A stretch of DNA of 64,000 nt from Psychroflexus torquis ATCC 700755 (GTDB taxonomy: Bacteria > Bacteroidota > Bacteroidia > Flavobacteriales > Flavobacteriaceae): contig NC_018721.1 of assembly GCF_000153485.2 (NCBI RefSeq), forward strand, positions 3,162,001 through 3,226,000, written 5' to 3'. The position numbers and the translations under genes are program-made. Positions 45,034-54,239 of this stretch are shown piece after piece (position 1 is the first letter of the stretch; every line of letters begins with the position of its first letter). Below the pieces are notes generated by a model. The model worked only from the letters and a program-made list of their open reading frames with translations, searched no databases and was not told the origin of the DNA.

Positions 45034-45879
45034 ATGCGAAAGATATTGATTCCTACAGACTTCTCTAAAACTGCAAAAAATGCAATACAATATGGCTTGG
45101 AGCTATTCAAACATCAGGAGAGTGAATTTATAATTATGCATGCTTATGCAGATGAGGTGTATAAGAATGGGATGGAACTGGATCAAGAATCGTTCAATGT
45201 GTTTAAAGAAAACACCTGTCTGAAAGTGGAAAGTCAGCTACAAAACGAGGTGATAGAATTTTCTGAGCACTCTCCAAACCCTAAGCATACTTTTACCTAC
45301 GAAGCCTGTTTTGGAAGCTTAGTGGATGAGACCAATGATCGTGTAGAAAGGGAAAATATCGATCTTGTAATTATGGGGACCAAAGGGAAAACCAACAATA
45401 AAGAGATCACTTTTGGTAGCCATACGCTCCAAGTTATAAAATATATTAAATGCCCAGTTTTAGCAATTCCAACAGGCTATAAAGAGACCACTCTCAACAC
45501 TATCGGTTTTGCAACAGACTATATGCTTCCTTTTAAAAAGCGAGAGTTAAGATTACTGAGCACCTTGGCGATGCAGCTCTATGCTGTTATTTATATGGTA
45601 TTTATCTCAGATTACAAAAGCTTATCTCGAAGACAACTAGACAATCGTTCCTTTTCAGAATATTGTTTAAGAGAAAACAAAACGGACTTTATCCAAGACA
45701 CTGGAAAAAACATTACTGAAGGGATAAATAAAGTAGTGCAAGAACAGAATTTCGACATGTTAGTGATGGTGAATCAAAGGCATTCGTATCTAGAAAACTT
45801 GCTTTACCATTCTACTATTGAAAAAATAGGCTTACAACTTAAAATTCCCTTTTTAGTCTTACAAAACCTAAATCGCTAA
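45034..45879 (+). CDS. Tandem-domain universal stress protein 2
   Basis: 281 residues. The first domain starts RKILIPTDFSKTAKNAIQYG and has VIMGTKGKTNNKEITFGSHT. The second domain (LNTIGFATDYMLPFKKRELR) ends in HSYLENLLYHSTIEKIGLQL. It is 17 bp ahead of the next Usp gene and co-transcribed with it. Before it lies a 203-bp gap with no gene. Confidence 0.85.
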   Translation: MRKILIPTDFSKTAKNAIQYGLELFKHQESEFIIMHAYADEVYKNGMELDQESFNVFKENTCLKVESQLQNEVIEFSEHSPNPKHTFTYEACFGSLVDETNDRVERENIDLVIMGTKGKTNNKEITFGSHTLQVIKYIKCPVLAIPTGYKETTLNTIGFATDYMLPFKKRELRLLSTLAMQLYAVIYMVFISDYKSLSRRQLDNRSFSEYCLRENKTDFIQDTGKNITEGINKVVQEQNFDMLVMVNQRHSYLENLLYHSTIEKIGLQLKIPFLVLQNLNR

Positions 45880-45895
45880 CCAAACACTAAATATC

Positions 45896-46744
45896 ATGAA
45901 ACGAATACTCTTGCCTACAGATTTTTCTGATAATTCCTTCAACGCCATACAGTATGCATTGCAAATATTCAAAGAGGATAGTTGTGATTTCTTTATTTTA
46001 CACACCTATACTCCTGTCATGATCTCATCAGGCAGTATGTTGGATAGCGATACAGCATTATCCCTTCATACTATAGCGGAAAAAAGTGCTCAAAAAAAGA
46101 TGAATGCTCTTATGGATAAAATTCAGAGTCAGTTTCCAAACCCCAAACATAGTATTAAAGGGCAGGTTTCCTTTAATTTACTGCTTACTGAAATGGAGAC
46201 CTTGATTACCGAAAAGAATATAGATGTTGTGGTGATGGGTACTCAAGGAGCTACAGGGGCTAAAGAGGTCTTTATCGGAACTCAAACCATGTATGCCATC
46301 AAGAAATTGAATTGTCCTTTATTAGCAGTGCCTGCAAATTTTGACTACGAAGCTCCCAAAGATATTTTGTTTCCTACAGATTTTAATCTAAGGAAAACCA
46401 ACACATATTTAACTATGCTTCGCGAACTTTGTAATAGTCACATTTCTCGTTTGCATATTTTAAATGCATATTATGGATATCCACTCAATGATGCTCAACT
46501 TGAAACCAAATCTTTTTTGGACGATTATTTCACTCATACAGCACATTTGTTTCACCTAGGTAAAGGCGGAGATGTACTTGAAGTTATAGAGCAATTTCAG
46601 ATAAAGACTAAGATCAATCTATTGGTAATGATTCATAATAAACATAATTTTTTAGAAAATATGCTATTTAGACCTGTTATCAATCAAGTTGTATATCACA
46701 CTCAGGTTCCCTTTTTAGTGATTCCTTCTGAAGAAAGACAATAA
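45896..46744 (+). CDS. Tandem-domain universal stress protein 3
   Basis: 282 residues. The first domain KRILLPTDFSDNSFNAIQYA has VVMGTQGATGAKEVFIGTQT; the second has KDILFPTDFNLRKTNTYLTM. It follows Usp2 after 17 bp. Paralogy with Usp1, Usp2 and Usp4 is clear (shared PTDFS start and LEN-L-F-HFxV-type ending), so the cluster arose by tandem duplication. Confidence 0.85.
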   Translation: MKRILLPTDFSDNSFNAIQYALQIFKEDSCDFFILHTYTPVMISSGSMLDSDTALSLHTIAEKSAQKKMNALMDKIQSQFPNPKHSIKGQVSFNLLLTEMETLITEKNIDVVVMGTQGATGAKEVFIGTQTMYAIKKLNCPLLAVPANFDYEAPKDILFPTDFNLRKTNTYLTMLRELCNSHISRLHILNAYYGYPLNDAQLETKSFLDDYFTHTAHLFHLGKGGDVLEVIEQFQIKTKINLLVMIHNKHNFLENMLFRPVINQVVYHTQVPFLVIPSEERQ

Positions 46745-46891
46745 GCTCAGTTTTTAATCTCAGAACGCTATTTTTAAATACCTCAGTATTCCTAGAAATC
46801 AATTGATATCACTAATGGAGACTGATAAATATCATAGTTCGCAAGACGTATCTATTATATTTTAACAAATGATATACATAAAAATGAACAG

Positions 46892-47344
46892 TTGATTAAG
46901 GATTATAAGGTTCAATACGTTTCCAAAGAGGTCATTGCTGAAAGCGCAGATATCATTTTTATATGTTTCCCTCACAATAGTAGTACTCGCTATCTTATTG
47001 ATAAAGATTATTTATTTCAGTTAAAAAAGAAACCAGTTCTTATAAATATTGCGAGGGGAGGCATCGTGCATACAGAGGAACTTTTAAAAGCTTTGGACGC
47101 CAATGTGATAAGCGGTTATGCCACGGATGTATATGAATTTGAACACGGGGTGTTTTTTTATGACCGTTCCAAGGAGATACCCAAAGACCCAATATTACAT
47201 CAACTGCTTTGTCATCCTAAAACACTAGTCACCCCACACCAAGGCTTTGCGACTAATGAAGCTTTACAAGCTATTATTTCAACAACTTTTGAAAATTTGG
47301 AAGCTTGGAAAGCTGATAAAGATTCTGCTCATGAATTGTCCTAA
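46892..47344 (+). pseudogene. D-lactate dehydrogenase-like, C-terminal fragment
   Basis: 150 codons from a TTG that correspond to the last half of a D-2-hydroxyacid dehydrogenase. ESADIIFICFPHNSSTRYLI, VLINIARGGIVHTEELLKAL, ATDVYEFEHGVFFYD and LVTPHQGFATNEAL (catalytic His) are present. The N-terminal catalytic domain and the NAD-binding GxGxxG are lost. It is a different paralog from the intact gene at 56196. It meets the convergent Usp4 gene 3' to 3' with overlapping stops. Confidence 0.75.
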
Positions 47345-48195
47345 TTATCCTTGTGAAGAAATAGTAATGGGATATGAGTTCCGTAAGCTAGTTGCGATGT
47401 GTCTGAGCCAAAGAGTAAGCGCTTAAGGAAAGTTTCCTTTTCAATACTTACAGCATGAAGGTCTATTTTTAGTAATTGTGTAGTCGTATTCAAGGCGATC
47501 AATCCAGGGATGGTGTTGAGGTGAAAGTAGGTGTAGGGATAATCTAGAAAAAGCTTGTGGATACTTTGGTTATCTACTTTTTCACTTGCTTGTGTTTGTC
47601 TGGTATCATCTAATTCGAGAACATTTAGTCGACACTTATGCATAGTTAAGATGTCCTTGAAAATATCCATCCCCTTAAAGGATAATTCCTCCTCATTTTG
47701 CATAGAGAACAAGATTTCTTTGATACGGGAGTATGAATAATGTTCTGGGACCGTAAGTGCTGGGCAATCAACGTGTCTTATCACTTGTAATGTATTACTC
47801 CCGAAAATCACCTCTGAAGTATCTGAGGCGCCGTTGTTACCCATTATGATGAGATCTATGGCATTAATCTTTACGGCTTGCTTGATGGCAGATACAAAAT
47901 CGTCATAATCAAACAATTCATGAAAGGTATAGGCTTGAGATTTATTTTCTTTGCTCAAAGCTTTGACCAAATTGTGAATTAGTGTTTTACTATCTTTTGC
48001 AATGCTGTCGTAAACGCTATCACTTTGAGAACCTGCAACGAGATCGGCAGTTATATACTCAGATGACTTTTGAATATTGAGGATGTAGAAATGGCACTCT
48101 TCATTTTCGAAAAATTTCATCGCATATTCTATTGCGTTCTTAGAGTTTTTTGAAAAGTCTGAAGGTAAAAGGATATTTTTCATTTGTTGAAACAT
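47341..48195 (-). CDS. Tandem-domain universal stress protein 4
   Basis: 284 residues on the opposite strand to the other three. The first domain KNILLPSDFSKNSKNAIEYA has IIMGNNGASDTSEVIFGSNT; the second is divergent (IKEILFSMQNEEELSFKGMD). The Met at residue 5 (MKNILLPSD) is the likely start. Its promoter region carries MITE F about 90 bp upstream. Confidence 0.85.
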   Translation of the reverse strand: MFQQMKNILLPSDFSKNSKNAIEYAMKFFENEECHFYILNIQKSSEYITADLVAGSQSDSVYDSIAKDSKTLIHNLVKALSKENKSQAYTFHELFDYDDFVSAIKQAVKINAIDLIIMGNNGASDTSEVIFGSNTLQVIRHVDCPALTVPEHYSYSRIKEILFSMQNEEELSFKGMDIFKDILTMHKCRLNVLELDDTRQTQASEKVDNQSIHKLFLDYPYTYFHLNTIPGLIALNTTTQLLKIDLHAVSIEKETFLKRLLFGSDTSQLAYGTHIPLLFLHKDN

Positions 48196-48291
48196 TTATA
48201 CCTTATAAAAATAATATTTAAAATTTAGCTACATATGATAATAGTCAGTGAAGAATAGAATCTTAAATCGAAATTTACCTTCAGTATATAA

Positions 48292-48499
48292 TACAAATTT
48301 GAACTTATAATGTCGTAATAAATTGTTTTACCGAAATGAATTCGGCACAGGTTTTTTTCGCTTGCTTTTTATCAAAAATAATTACCGTAACCAAGGCTAT
48401 GCTAATTATTTTCAACTTCAATCAATCAAAAAACTTGTGCTGAGCTACGTCGAAGTTTAATTCAATTTATTTATACGACATTATAAATTTAATTTGGTA
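48292..48499 (+). mobile_element. MITE copy F, 208 bp form
   Basis: TACAAATTTG start (one C lost) and TAATTTGGTA end, TAA duplicated (48289-48291, 48500-48502). Contains both variable blocks, like copy A. Confidence 0.83.
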
Positions 48500-48505
48500 T
48501 AATGT

Positions 48506-48539
48506 AAAACCCAGATAGATTACGTTCTATCTGGGTTTT
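48506..48539 (-). terminator. Terminator stem downstream of dabA
   Basis: AAAACCCAGATAGA (48506-48519) pairs perfectly with TCTATCTGGGTTTT (48526-48539), 6-nt loop. It ends the minus-strand dabBA operon about 100 bp past the dabA stop. Confidence 0.75.
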
Positions 48540-48636
48540 TGTTTGATCCTGTGGAGAGTTTGGCTAATTCCAACATGAATCATAATTAACAATAAATAAC
48601 TCTGGATAAAGGATATTCATAATAGAGAGTATTTTG

Positions 48637-50970
48637 CTAATTGAGGATTGCTTCTTGAGTCGATGCGACCCAATTCATACCTTTTTGGTAACGAACAATA
48701 CCATTTTTATCGGTTGGGTCCATCACCAAAAGGTATATCCATTCATTATCTAACAGGGATTTTAAATTTTTATTTTTGTTTAAAATTTCTTGTATTCTTT
48801 GCTTCGGAGCTTGAATTAAGACCGAAAGTCTTAGAGGTTGATGGTAGGCTTTTTCATCGGTTTCATTTACTGACTGTAGAGGAAGACCAATCTTCAGATC
48901 TCCTCCGTTTCCTTGAACCACACCAAACGTACCTGTTATATTATGAGTAATTTTAGAGCCTCCTCCGTAGGTTTCATTATCAACAGATGAGAAATAATAG
49001 TGATTATTGATCCATTGTGTAACAACCATAGGCCCTTGCATAATCTGTTCTAAGGCATCACCTGTTGTATCCAGTTTCCAGTTATAAGAATGGAGAAAGC
49101 AATTGCCGTGTAAGTTCATTGTTTTAGTAAGTGAACGAGGACCTACAATAAATCCTGCGTTTTTCGCTAAACCCCATTCTGGGCGTGTTTCAGACCAATC
49201 GTTTGTTTTTTTATGTGCTGCTTTTATACTTTTCATTCCTGAGCCTAGGCGCTCCTGAGTGGCGGTTTGCTGAGCAAAATGCAAATCGATTTTTAATCGA
49301 TCTAACTTTTCTTTATGAGAGTTTGGAACTTCAGAATCGAACATTACGATTTCGTCTGTGGTTGTGTTGTGTTCTGCTCCGATGAAGACGGTATCTTTTG
49401 GGATAGTTATCCCTTCTTTATCTTTTAATAGAGTTCTAACTTCAGGAAGATTAGCTAATTTAGCCAGCATCCTTGCATTATGTCTGCCTGGACTAGCTGC
49501 ACAGGCGCCGCAATCCAGACTTGACCCAAATGGATTATTAGCTGAATGGCTGCCGTGTCCCACAAAAAGAATTAGTGGTGAAAACTGTTCCCATCCCATT
49601 AGAGCGAAGGCGGATTTTACAATAGCAGCTTTTTCTTTTATGGGAATCCCATCGTCTGAATTATTTTTATTTTCAATAGGCTCAATCTTAGGCTCACAGC
49701 TTCCCTCGTGGGATAGTTTGTTATTCTTATTAGGACGGTATAATTGTCCTGGAATTAGAGTGCGAGCTAGAAGAGACATTCCATAGAAAACGCCTGAACC
49801 GTCTACATATCCGAAAGCTGAGGGAAGCATGTTTTTCATGCGCTTCAAAAAGTGATTTGTGAATTTTTGGATTTCCTGTTGTTTTTTATAGGCCGTCAGT
49901 TTATGCTCTTTATCGACTTGAGCAAATTCTGATACCGAATATGCAGAATCCAAAATAGGGGGGCATGATTTTCTAATGATCTCATTATTCAAAGGCTTAT
50001 AGTTCATGGGGATTCCAAAAAAACCAGCGTAACCAAAGGTTTCATAATGGCCTTTAGATTCTACGTTTCTCCGTATTAGCTCCGACCGTGTATCGATACA
50101 AAAGACCAGTTGAGCCTCTGGAAGGTCATCCACTTTTTTGTTTTTGGGTTTATTTTTCAGGCTATTTTCTAGTTTATTTTGCCAGCTTTTTTCCCAAGCT
50201 TTTAGCCATAAATAGGAGAGGTCTATCGACGAATTTTCAGTCTCTTGAGTGGGTTTAATTGGAAGTATTTCTGCATCTATGTGGTTGGCTAGCCATAAAC
50301 GAACTGCTAAGTAATCTTCGAGTGTGATTTTACAATTTTGATGCCAGATCGAATTTTCTTCTGCTCTATATTTTATATATCCAGTCCACCCAGGTAACGC
50401 GGCTAAGTGACTTTGAACAATTGTAAGACACTCTTCTTCAGAATACTTTTCTAAAATTTGAAACAGAACCTCTTCACCAGACTTAGGAATTTCAGATATA
50501 GATCGTAAATGAACTTGGTTATCGTATGGAATCAAATGTCTCCAAGCATCAAAAAAGCCTTCGCTTTTATTAGGGAGTTCCCATTCTGCTAAGCCTTCAT
50601 CGAGGAAAGGTATGAGCCATTTTAAAACCATCCGGTCCAAGTCGCCATTGTTATTTCTAATTGGCTCGGACTTATAAGAAGACATTTCAGTAAGGCACTC
50701 TTCAGGAGATTGTGTTATATGATGCTCAGTTAGAAGTGCGATTAATTCTTCGTTGTCTATTTCTCCTTGTTCCCAAGCTTCTCGAAATACTGATGCCCTC
50801 GGAAAGGATTTCCCACCGAGTAAGTGTTCAGCATCTGCTGCAGCTTTTTTGAAGTGAGCCTTCTCATAACCGGATAATGGATTTGAAGTCACAAAAGAAT
50901 ATAGTGGCCAGGTTTTACCCACTACTCTTGAAGCTGTCTCAATGATGTCTTGAAGCTGTTCTTTTGTCAT
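48637..50970 (-). CDS. dabA: DabA: inorganic carbon uptake subunit (DUF2309)
   Basis: A 777-residue protein of the DUF2309/DabA family. DabA is a beta-carbonic-anhydrase-like zinc protein that, with DabB, takes up CO2/bicarbonate driven by ion flow. The putative zinc ligands are all seen with the family spacing: Cys291 and Asp293 in FCIDTRSE, His472 in FVGHGSHS, and Cys487 in LDCGACAASPGRHNARMLA. Its ATG overlaps the dabB stop by 4 nt. The role in a heterotroph, feeding carboxylases or balancing pH, is inferred. Confidence 0.93.
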   Translation of the reverse strand: MTKEQLQDIIETASRVVGKTWPLYSFVTSNPLSGYEKAHFKKAAADAEHLLGGKSFPRASVFREAWEQGEIDNEELIALLTEHHITQSPEECLTEMSSYKSEPIRNNNGDLDRMVLKWLIPFLDEGLAEWELPNKSEGFFDAWRHLIPYDNQVHLRSISEIPKSGEEVLFQILEKYSEEECLTIVQSHLAALPGWTGYIKYRAEENSIWHQNCKITLEDYLAVRLWLANHIDAEILPIKPTQETENSSIDLSYLWLKAWEKSWQNKLENSLKNKPKNKKVDDLPEAQLVFCIDTRSELIRRNVESKGHYETFGYAGFFGIPMNYKPLNNEIIRKSCPPILDSAYSVSEFAQVDKEHKLTAYKKQQEIQKFTNHFLKRMKNMLPSAFGYVDGSGVFYGMSLLARTLIPGQLYRPNKNNKLSHEGSCEPKIEPIENKNNSDDGIPIKEKAAIVKSAFALMGWEQFSPLILFVGHGSHSANNPFGSSLDCGACAASPGRHNARMLAKLANLPEVRTLLKDKEGITIPKDTVFIGAEHNTTTDEIVMFDSEVPNSHKEKLDRLKIDLHFAQQTATQERLGSGMKSIKAAHKKTNDWSETRPEWGLAKNAGFIVGPRSLTKTMNLHGNCFLHSYNWKLDTTGDALEQIMQGPMVVTQWINNHYYFSSVDNETYGGGSKITHNITGTFGVVQGNGGDLKIGLPLQSVNETDEKAYHQPLRLSVLIQAPKQRIQEILNKNKNLKSLLDNEWIYLLVMDPTDKNGIVRYQKGMNWVASTQEAILN

Positions 50971-52454
50971 TTGATTACTTTTTTATAAGTAAGGACTGTT
51001 TTATGATGAGGCTGAGATAAGTTGAGAAGCTTAACGTAGAGCCATGGTATTTTTCTGTATACTCCCAATTTCATAATAAAAAAGCCCAGCAGGAAGATGA
51101 TACCAAAAGTGATTTGTAACACGGTTAGAGAATGTGGGACTTGAATCATTGGCATTTCTTTCATAATTGAGGTGACTGCATTAAGTAACAGCGCATAAAG
51201 CCCTATTCCAGCTATAAATACTGCGCTTGGTACAATTACTTTTTGTACAAGTGTGAGACTCTGTTGTTTAACAATATTATAGGTGGCTTGCCCAACGGTA
51301 ATGGCGACGATAAGCGTTAAAAATATACTGCTGTCGGTTAAGTTGGTTTTTCCCGTAAGTAGGGTAAATAACCCAGCACCTAAAGCTCCAAAAATCAATA
51401 CCACTATAATTTGCATAGCGTTTATTTTAAGGTCTAACTGCTTTCGAGGGGCGTTATTCGCAATTTCTTCTCCAGAAGATAAAAAAAGATAAGCTTTATA
51501 GAAGCCGTGTAAGATCAAGTGGACCACTGCAGCATTAAAAAAACCGAGTCCGCACTGCATAATCATAAATCCCATTTGGGCGATGGTGGAGCAAGCTAAT
51601 TTCTGCTTAACATTTGCCTGAAGTAATTTTGCGAACTGCGCTATGATGGCAGTCAATCCTCCTATAATAAAAATAAGAGTTAAGGTGTTGGAGGTAATAA
51701 CCACTGTAGAAAACAGGGCCAATAAAATCCCAGAACCATTCACAAAACCTGCATGCATCAATGCAGAGGCTGGCGTTGGAGCAGTCATAGAAGAAAGTAG
51801 CCACCGGTGAAAGGGATAAATGGCGGACTGTATAATGGCAGCTGTGATAATAAGTAGTGCGGCAATAAGAAGAAAATAAAAGGGAACCGACTCTAGATTG
51901 TCGACAATGCCTGATAACGTAAAGTGATTGGTTAAGAATGCAAGTATAATAACCCCTATACTCAAAAGTAATGTTCCTGCTAGAAAAAATTTTTGAGAAA
52001 ATTTTTGGGCCTCTCTTGCTTCTCCCCAATCTGAATTGACACCTATCAATCTTGCCATAAAAACACCCATAGCAAACCAGGATAGCAATAAAGCTAAAAT
52101 ATGATCCGACATGACGAAGACCATAACAGATCCTGTAAATCCTAAGCTCAACAAGGTGAAGCGTTTGTGAAACTTAAAGCCTTTGAGGTAATTTTTGGAA
52201 TAAGTGCTTACAATAGCACTGAAAAAAGTGACAGTCATCCAGATAAGAAGTGTAAATCCGTTGATTCTGAAGGAATCAGTCAAATTCCATTGAGGTGTTT
52301 TGATCTGGTAATAGATAAGCGCACCCATACTGGTTAAAAATGAGAGCCAAAGTAGGGGAGTAGCAATTTTTGAAATAACAGGATTTGAAAAGGCTTTAAC
52401 AGGAGGGGTTAAAACTGATGGTGATAACGTGTTGGTGGTGTTATTCAAAGCCAT
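50967..52454 (-). CDS. dabB: DabB: NuoL-like cation-conducting subunit
   Basis: A 495-residue membrane protein of the proton-conducting (NuoL/MrpA) superfamily, with about 13-14 helices. Family strings are AMTAPTPASALMHAGFVNGS-like SSMTAPTPASALMHAGFVNG, IAQFAKLLQANVKQKLACST and QMGFMIMQCGLGFFNAAVVH. In DAB systems it couples ion flow to DabA. It is directly upstream of dabA and 70 bp after the small 118-residue gene. Confidence 0.92.
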   Translation of the reverse strand: MALNNTTNTLSPSVLTPPVKAFSNPVISKIATPLLWLSFLTSMGALIYYQIKTPQWNLTDSFRINGFTLLIWMTVTFFSAIVSTYSKNYLKGFKFHKRFTLLSLGFTGSVMVFVMSDHILALLLSWFAMGVFMARLIGVNSDWGEAREAQKFSQKFFLAGTLLLSIGVIILAFLTNHFTLSGIVDNLESVPFYFLLIAALLIITAAIIQSAIYPFHRWLLSSMTAPTPASALMHAGFVNGSGILLALFSTVVITSNTLTLIFIIGGLTAIIAQFAKLLQANVKQKLACSTIAQMGFMIMQCGLGFFNAAVVHLILHGFYKAYLFLSSGEEIANNAPRKQLDLKINAMQIIVVLIFGALGAGLFTLLTGKTNLTDSSIFLTLIVAITVGQATYNIVKQQSLTLVQKVIVPSAVFIAGIGLYALLLNAVTSIMKEMPMIQVPHSLTVLQITFGIIFLLGFFIMKLGVYRKIPWLYVKLLNLSQPHHKTVLTYKKVIK

Positions 52455-52523
52455 TTATATAAAATATCAAATTAAAGATGAGTATGAAAGTGGGGCAAAG
52501 GTTTTGCCCTTTTCTTATTTAAG

Positions 52524-52832
52524 CTAATCAGCTATACTCAAATTCAAAATACCGTTAATTTTTAAATTCTTTCCTTTAGCTTTTAATTCAGCAATAAATT
52601 CTTCAGCATGTCTTTTTTCTTCTTCCAATTCGTTTATGCGATTGCTTAGCGGCTTTGGGTCATTGTTATGATCTCTTTCCCAAAGTTGCAGACCTTCTAT
52701 CTTGTGGTAGTTGATCTTTTGGTTAATCAAAGCAGATATAATGTCAGACGCTTGAGAGGGTGTAAATTCGCCATCAACCAACTGGATGTTTTGTACTTTG
52801 ATTTCCTTTGAAGTTATGCTTTTTGTTTCCAT
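52524..52832 (-). CDS. Small helical protein upstream of dabB
   Basis: The likely start is METKSITSKEIKV at 52832 (102 residues); the longer frame to 52880 adds ill-fitting residues. It is charged, with a coiled-coil-like RINELEEEKRHAEEFIAELK. A family of this length sits beside dabB in some flavobacteria, to my recollection, but I cannot name it. As the first gene of the dabBA operon it might be an accessory or regulator. Confidence 0.55.
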   Translation of the reverse strand: METKSITSKEIKVQNIQLVDGEFTPSQASDIISALINQKINYHKIEGLQLWERDHNNDPKPLSNRINELEEEKRHAEEFIAELKAKGKNLKINGILNLSIAD

Positions 52833-52891
52833 AGGTTTTGAGATTAAATGATTACTACAAATATTATATTTTTTAAACATTTATTTTTATT

Positions 52892-52899
52892 TACATTTG
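52892..52899 (+). promoter_or_regulatory. Possible -7 element of the lysR gene
   Basis: TACATTTG fits TAnnTTTG and lies 24 bp before the lysR ATG, in the intergenic space shared with the divergent dab operon. A -33 partner is not visible. Confidence 0.3.
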
Positions 52900-52923
52900 C
52901 AATAGTTTATATAAAAATTATTT

Positions 52924-53853
52924 ATGAAATATACTTTACATCAACTCCAGTTATTTTTGGAAATATCACAGTGTAAGAGCATAACGAAGACAGCAGAGAC
53001 TCTTCATTTATCTCAACCCGCAGTATCCATACAGTTGAAGAATCTACAGGATCAATTTTCTATTCCTTTAACTGAAGTTGTTGGCAGGAAGCTTTATGTC
53101 ACTGAATTTGGAATGGAAATCGCTGAAGCCGCTAAGAAAATTATCGAGGAAGTGGATGCCATAAATTATAAGTCTTTATCCTATGCAGGCAAACTTTCAG
53201 GTAAGATTAAAATTTCTGTGGCCTCTACGGGTAAATATGTGATGCCCTATTTTTTATCGGATTTTATGAACAAACATAAGGGCGTAGATCTGATTATGGA
53301 CGTGACCAATAAAACTAAAGTACTAAGGAGTATGGAGCGCAATGAAGTGGATTTTGCCCTTGTGTCTGTACTTCCTAAAAAACTAAAAGTAAACTCTGTA
53401 GAGCTTATGAAGAACCAATTGTACTTTGTAGGAGGGAGTCAACTCGAACTAAAACAAGTTCCTACCCAAAAAGAATTGTTTACTAAGTTGCCACTCATCT
53501 TTCGAGAAGAAGGATCTGCTACACGAAATGCTATGGAGCAATTTACTTCTAAACATAGTTACCAAATAAGGAAAAAAATAGAACTTACTTCCAACGAGGC
53601 CGTTAAACAAGCTGTTCAGGCAGGCTTGGGATTTTCAATTATGCCTTTGATTGGGATTAAAAATGAACTTAAGGAAAAAGAGTTGCAAATTATTCCTGTG
53701 AAAGGTTTACCAATTTCTACCACATGGCAAGTCATTTGGTTAAGCTCTAAGAATCTTTCTCCTGCCGCTACCGCTTATCTAGAATATCTAAAAATAAATA
53801 AAGAGCGCATTATTGATTCTCATTTTTCTTGGATTAAAAAATACGAATCATAA
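52924..53853 (+). CDS. LysR-family regulator (CbbR-like) next to dabBA
   Basis: A 309-residue LTTR. The winged HTH is residues 1-60 (LHQLQLFLEISQCKSITKTA, LHLSQPAVSIQLKNLQDQFS), followed by the effector domain (KIKISVASTGKYVMPYFLSD, EGSATRNAMEQF, LGFSIMPLIGIKNEL). The sequence resembles the CbbR/CysB-like carbon-regulation branch. Divergent placement 92 bp from the start of the small gene leading dabBA suggests it controls that operon, perhaps in response to CO2 status. Confidence 0.88.
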   Translation: MKYTLHQLQLFLEISQCKSITKTAETLHLSQPAVSIQLKNLQDQFSIPLTEVVGRKLYVTEFGMEIAEAAKKIIEEVDAINYKSLSYAGKLSGKIKISVASTGKYVMPYFLSDFMNKHKGVDLIMDVTNKTKVLRSMERNEVDFALVSVLPKKLKVNSVELMKNQLYFVGGSQLELKQVPTQKELFTKLPLIFREEGSATRNAMEQFTSKHSYQIRKKIELTSNEAVKQAVQAGLGFSIMPLIGIKNELKEKELQIIPVKGLPISTTWQVIWLSSKNLSPAATAYLEYLKINKERIIDSHFSWIKKYES

Positions 53854-54239
53854 GAAGGTGGTGTAAGGGTCTTGGTTTTTTTTTGATTATTAAAATAAAA
53901 CCTAAACAATTATGGATCATAACTTTAAGGGTTAAAAGGTCATTTTTCTAAATTGTACACTTAAAACATCACCTCAAAAAAGCCATACTCGTTTACTGAT
54001 GGATGTCTCTTTGAATAGTATGAAAAGGGAAGGAGTTGAGGTTTAGGTATTGAGGCCTGTAGATTTTGACTTGCTTGTTGGTGTGCTGCCTAATATCGAA
54101 GAGTACGATGCAGATAAGGACGATTGGCTTCAGCTTTATAAAAAAATTATAGATGCCGATATTCTAATTCTAGGAACCCCGATTTGGCTTGTAGAACGAT
54201 CTTCAATTGCCTCCAAAGTTATAGAGCGCCTTTATGCTA

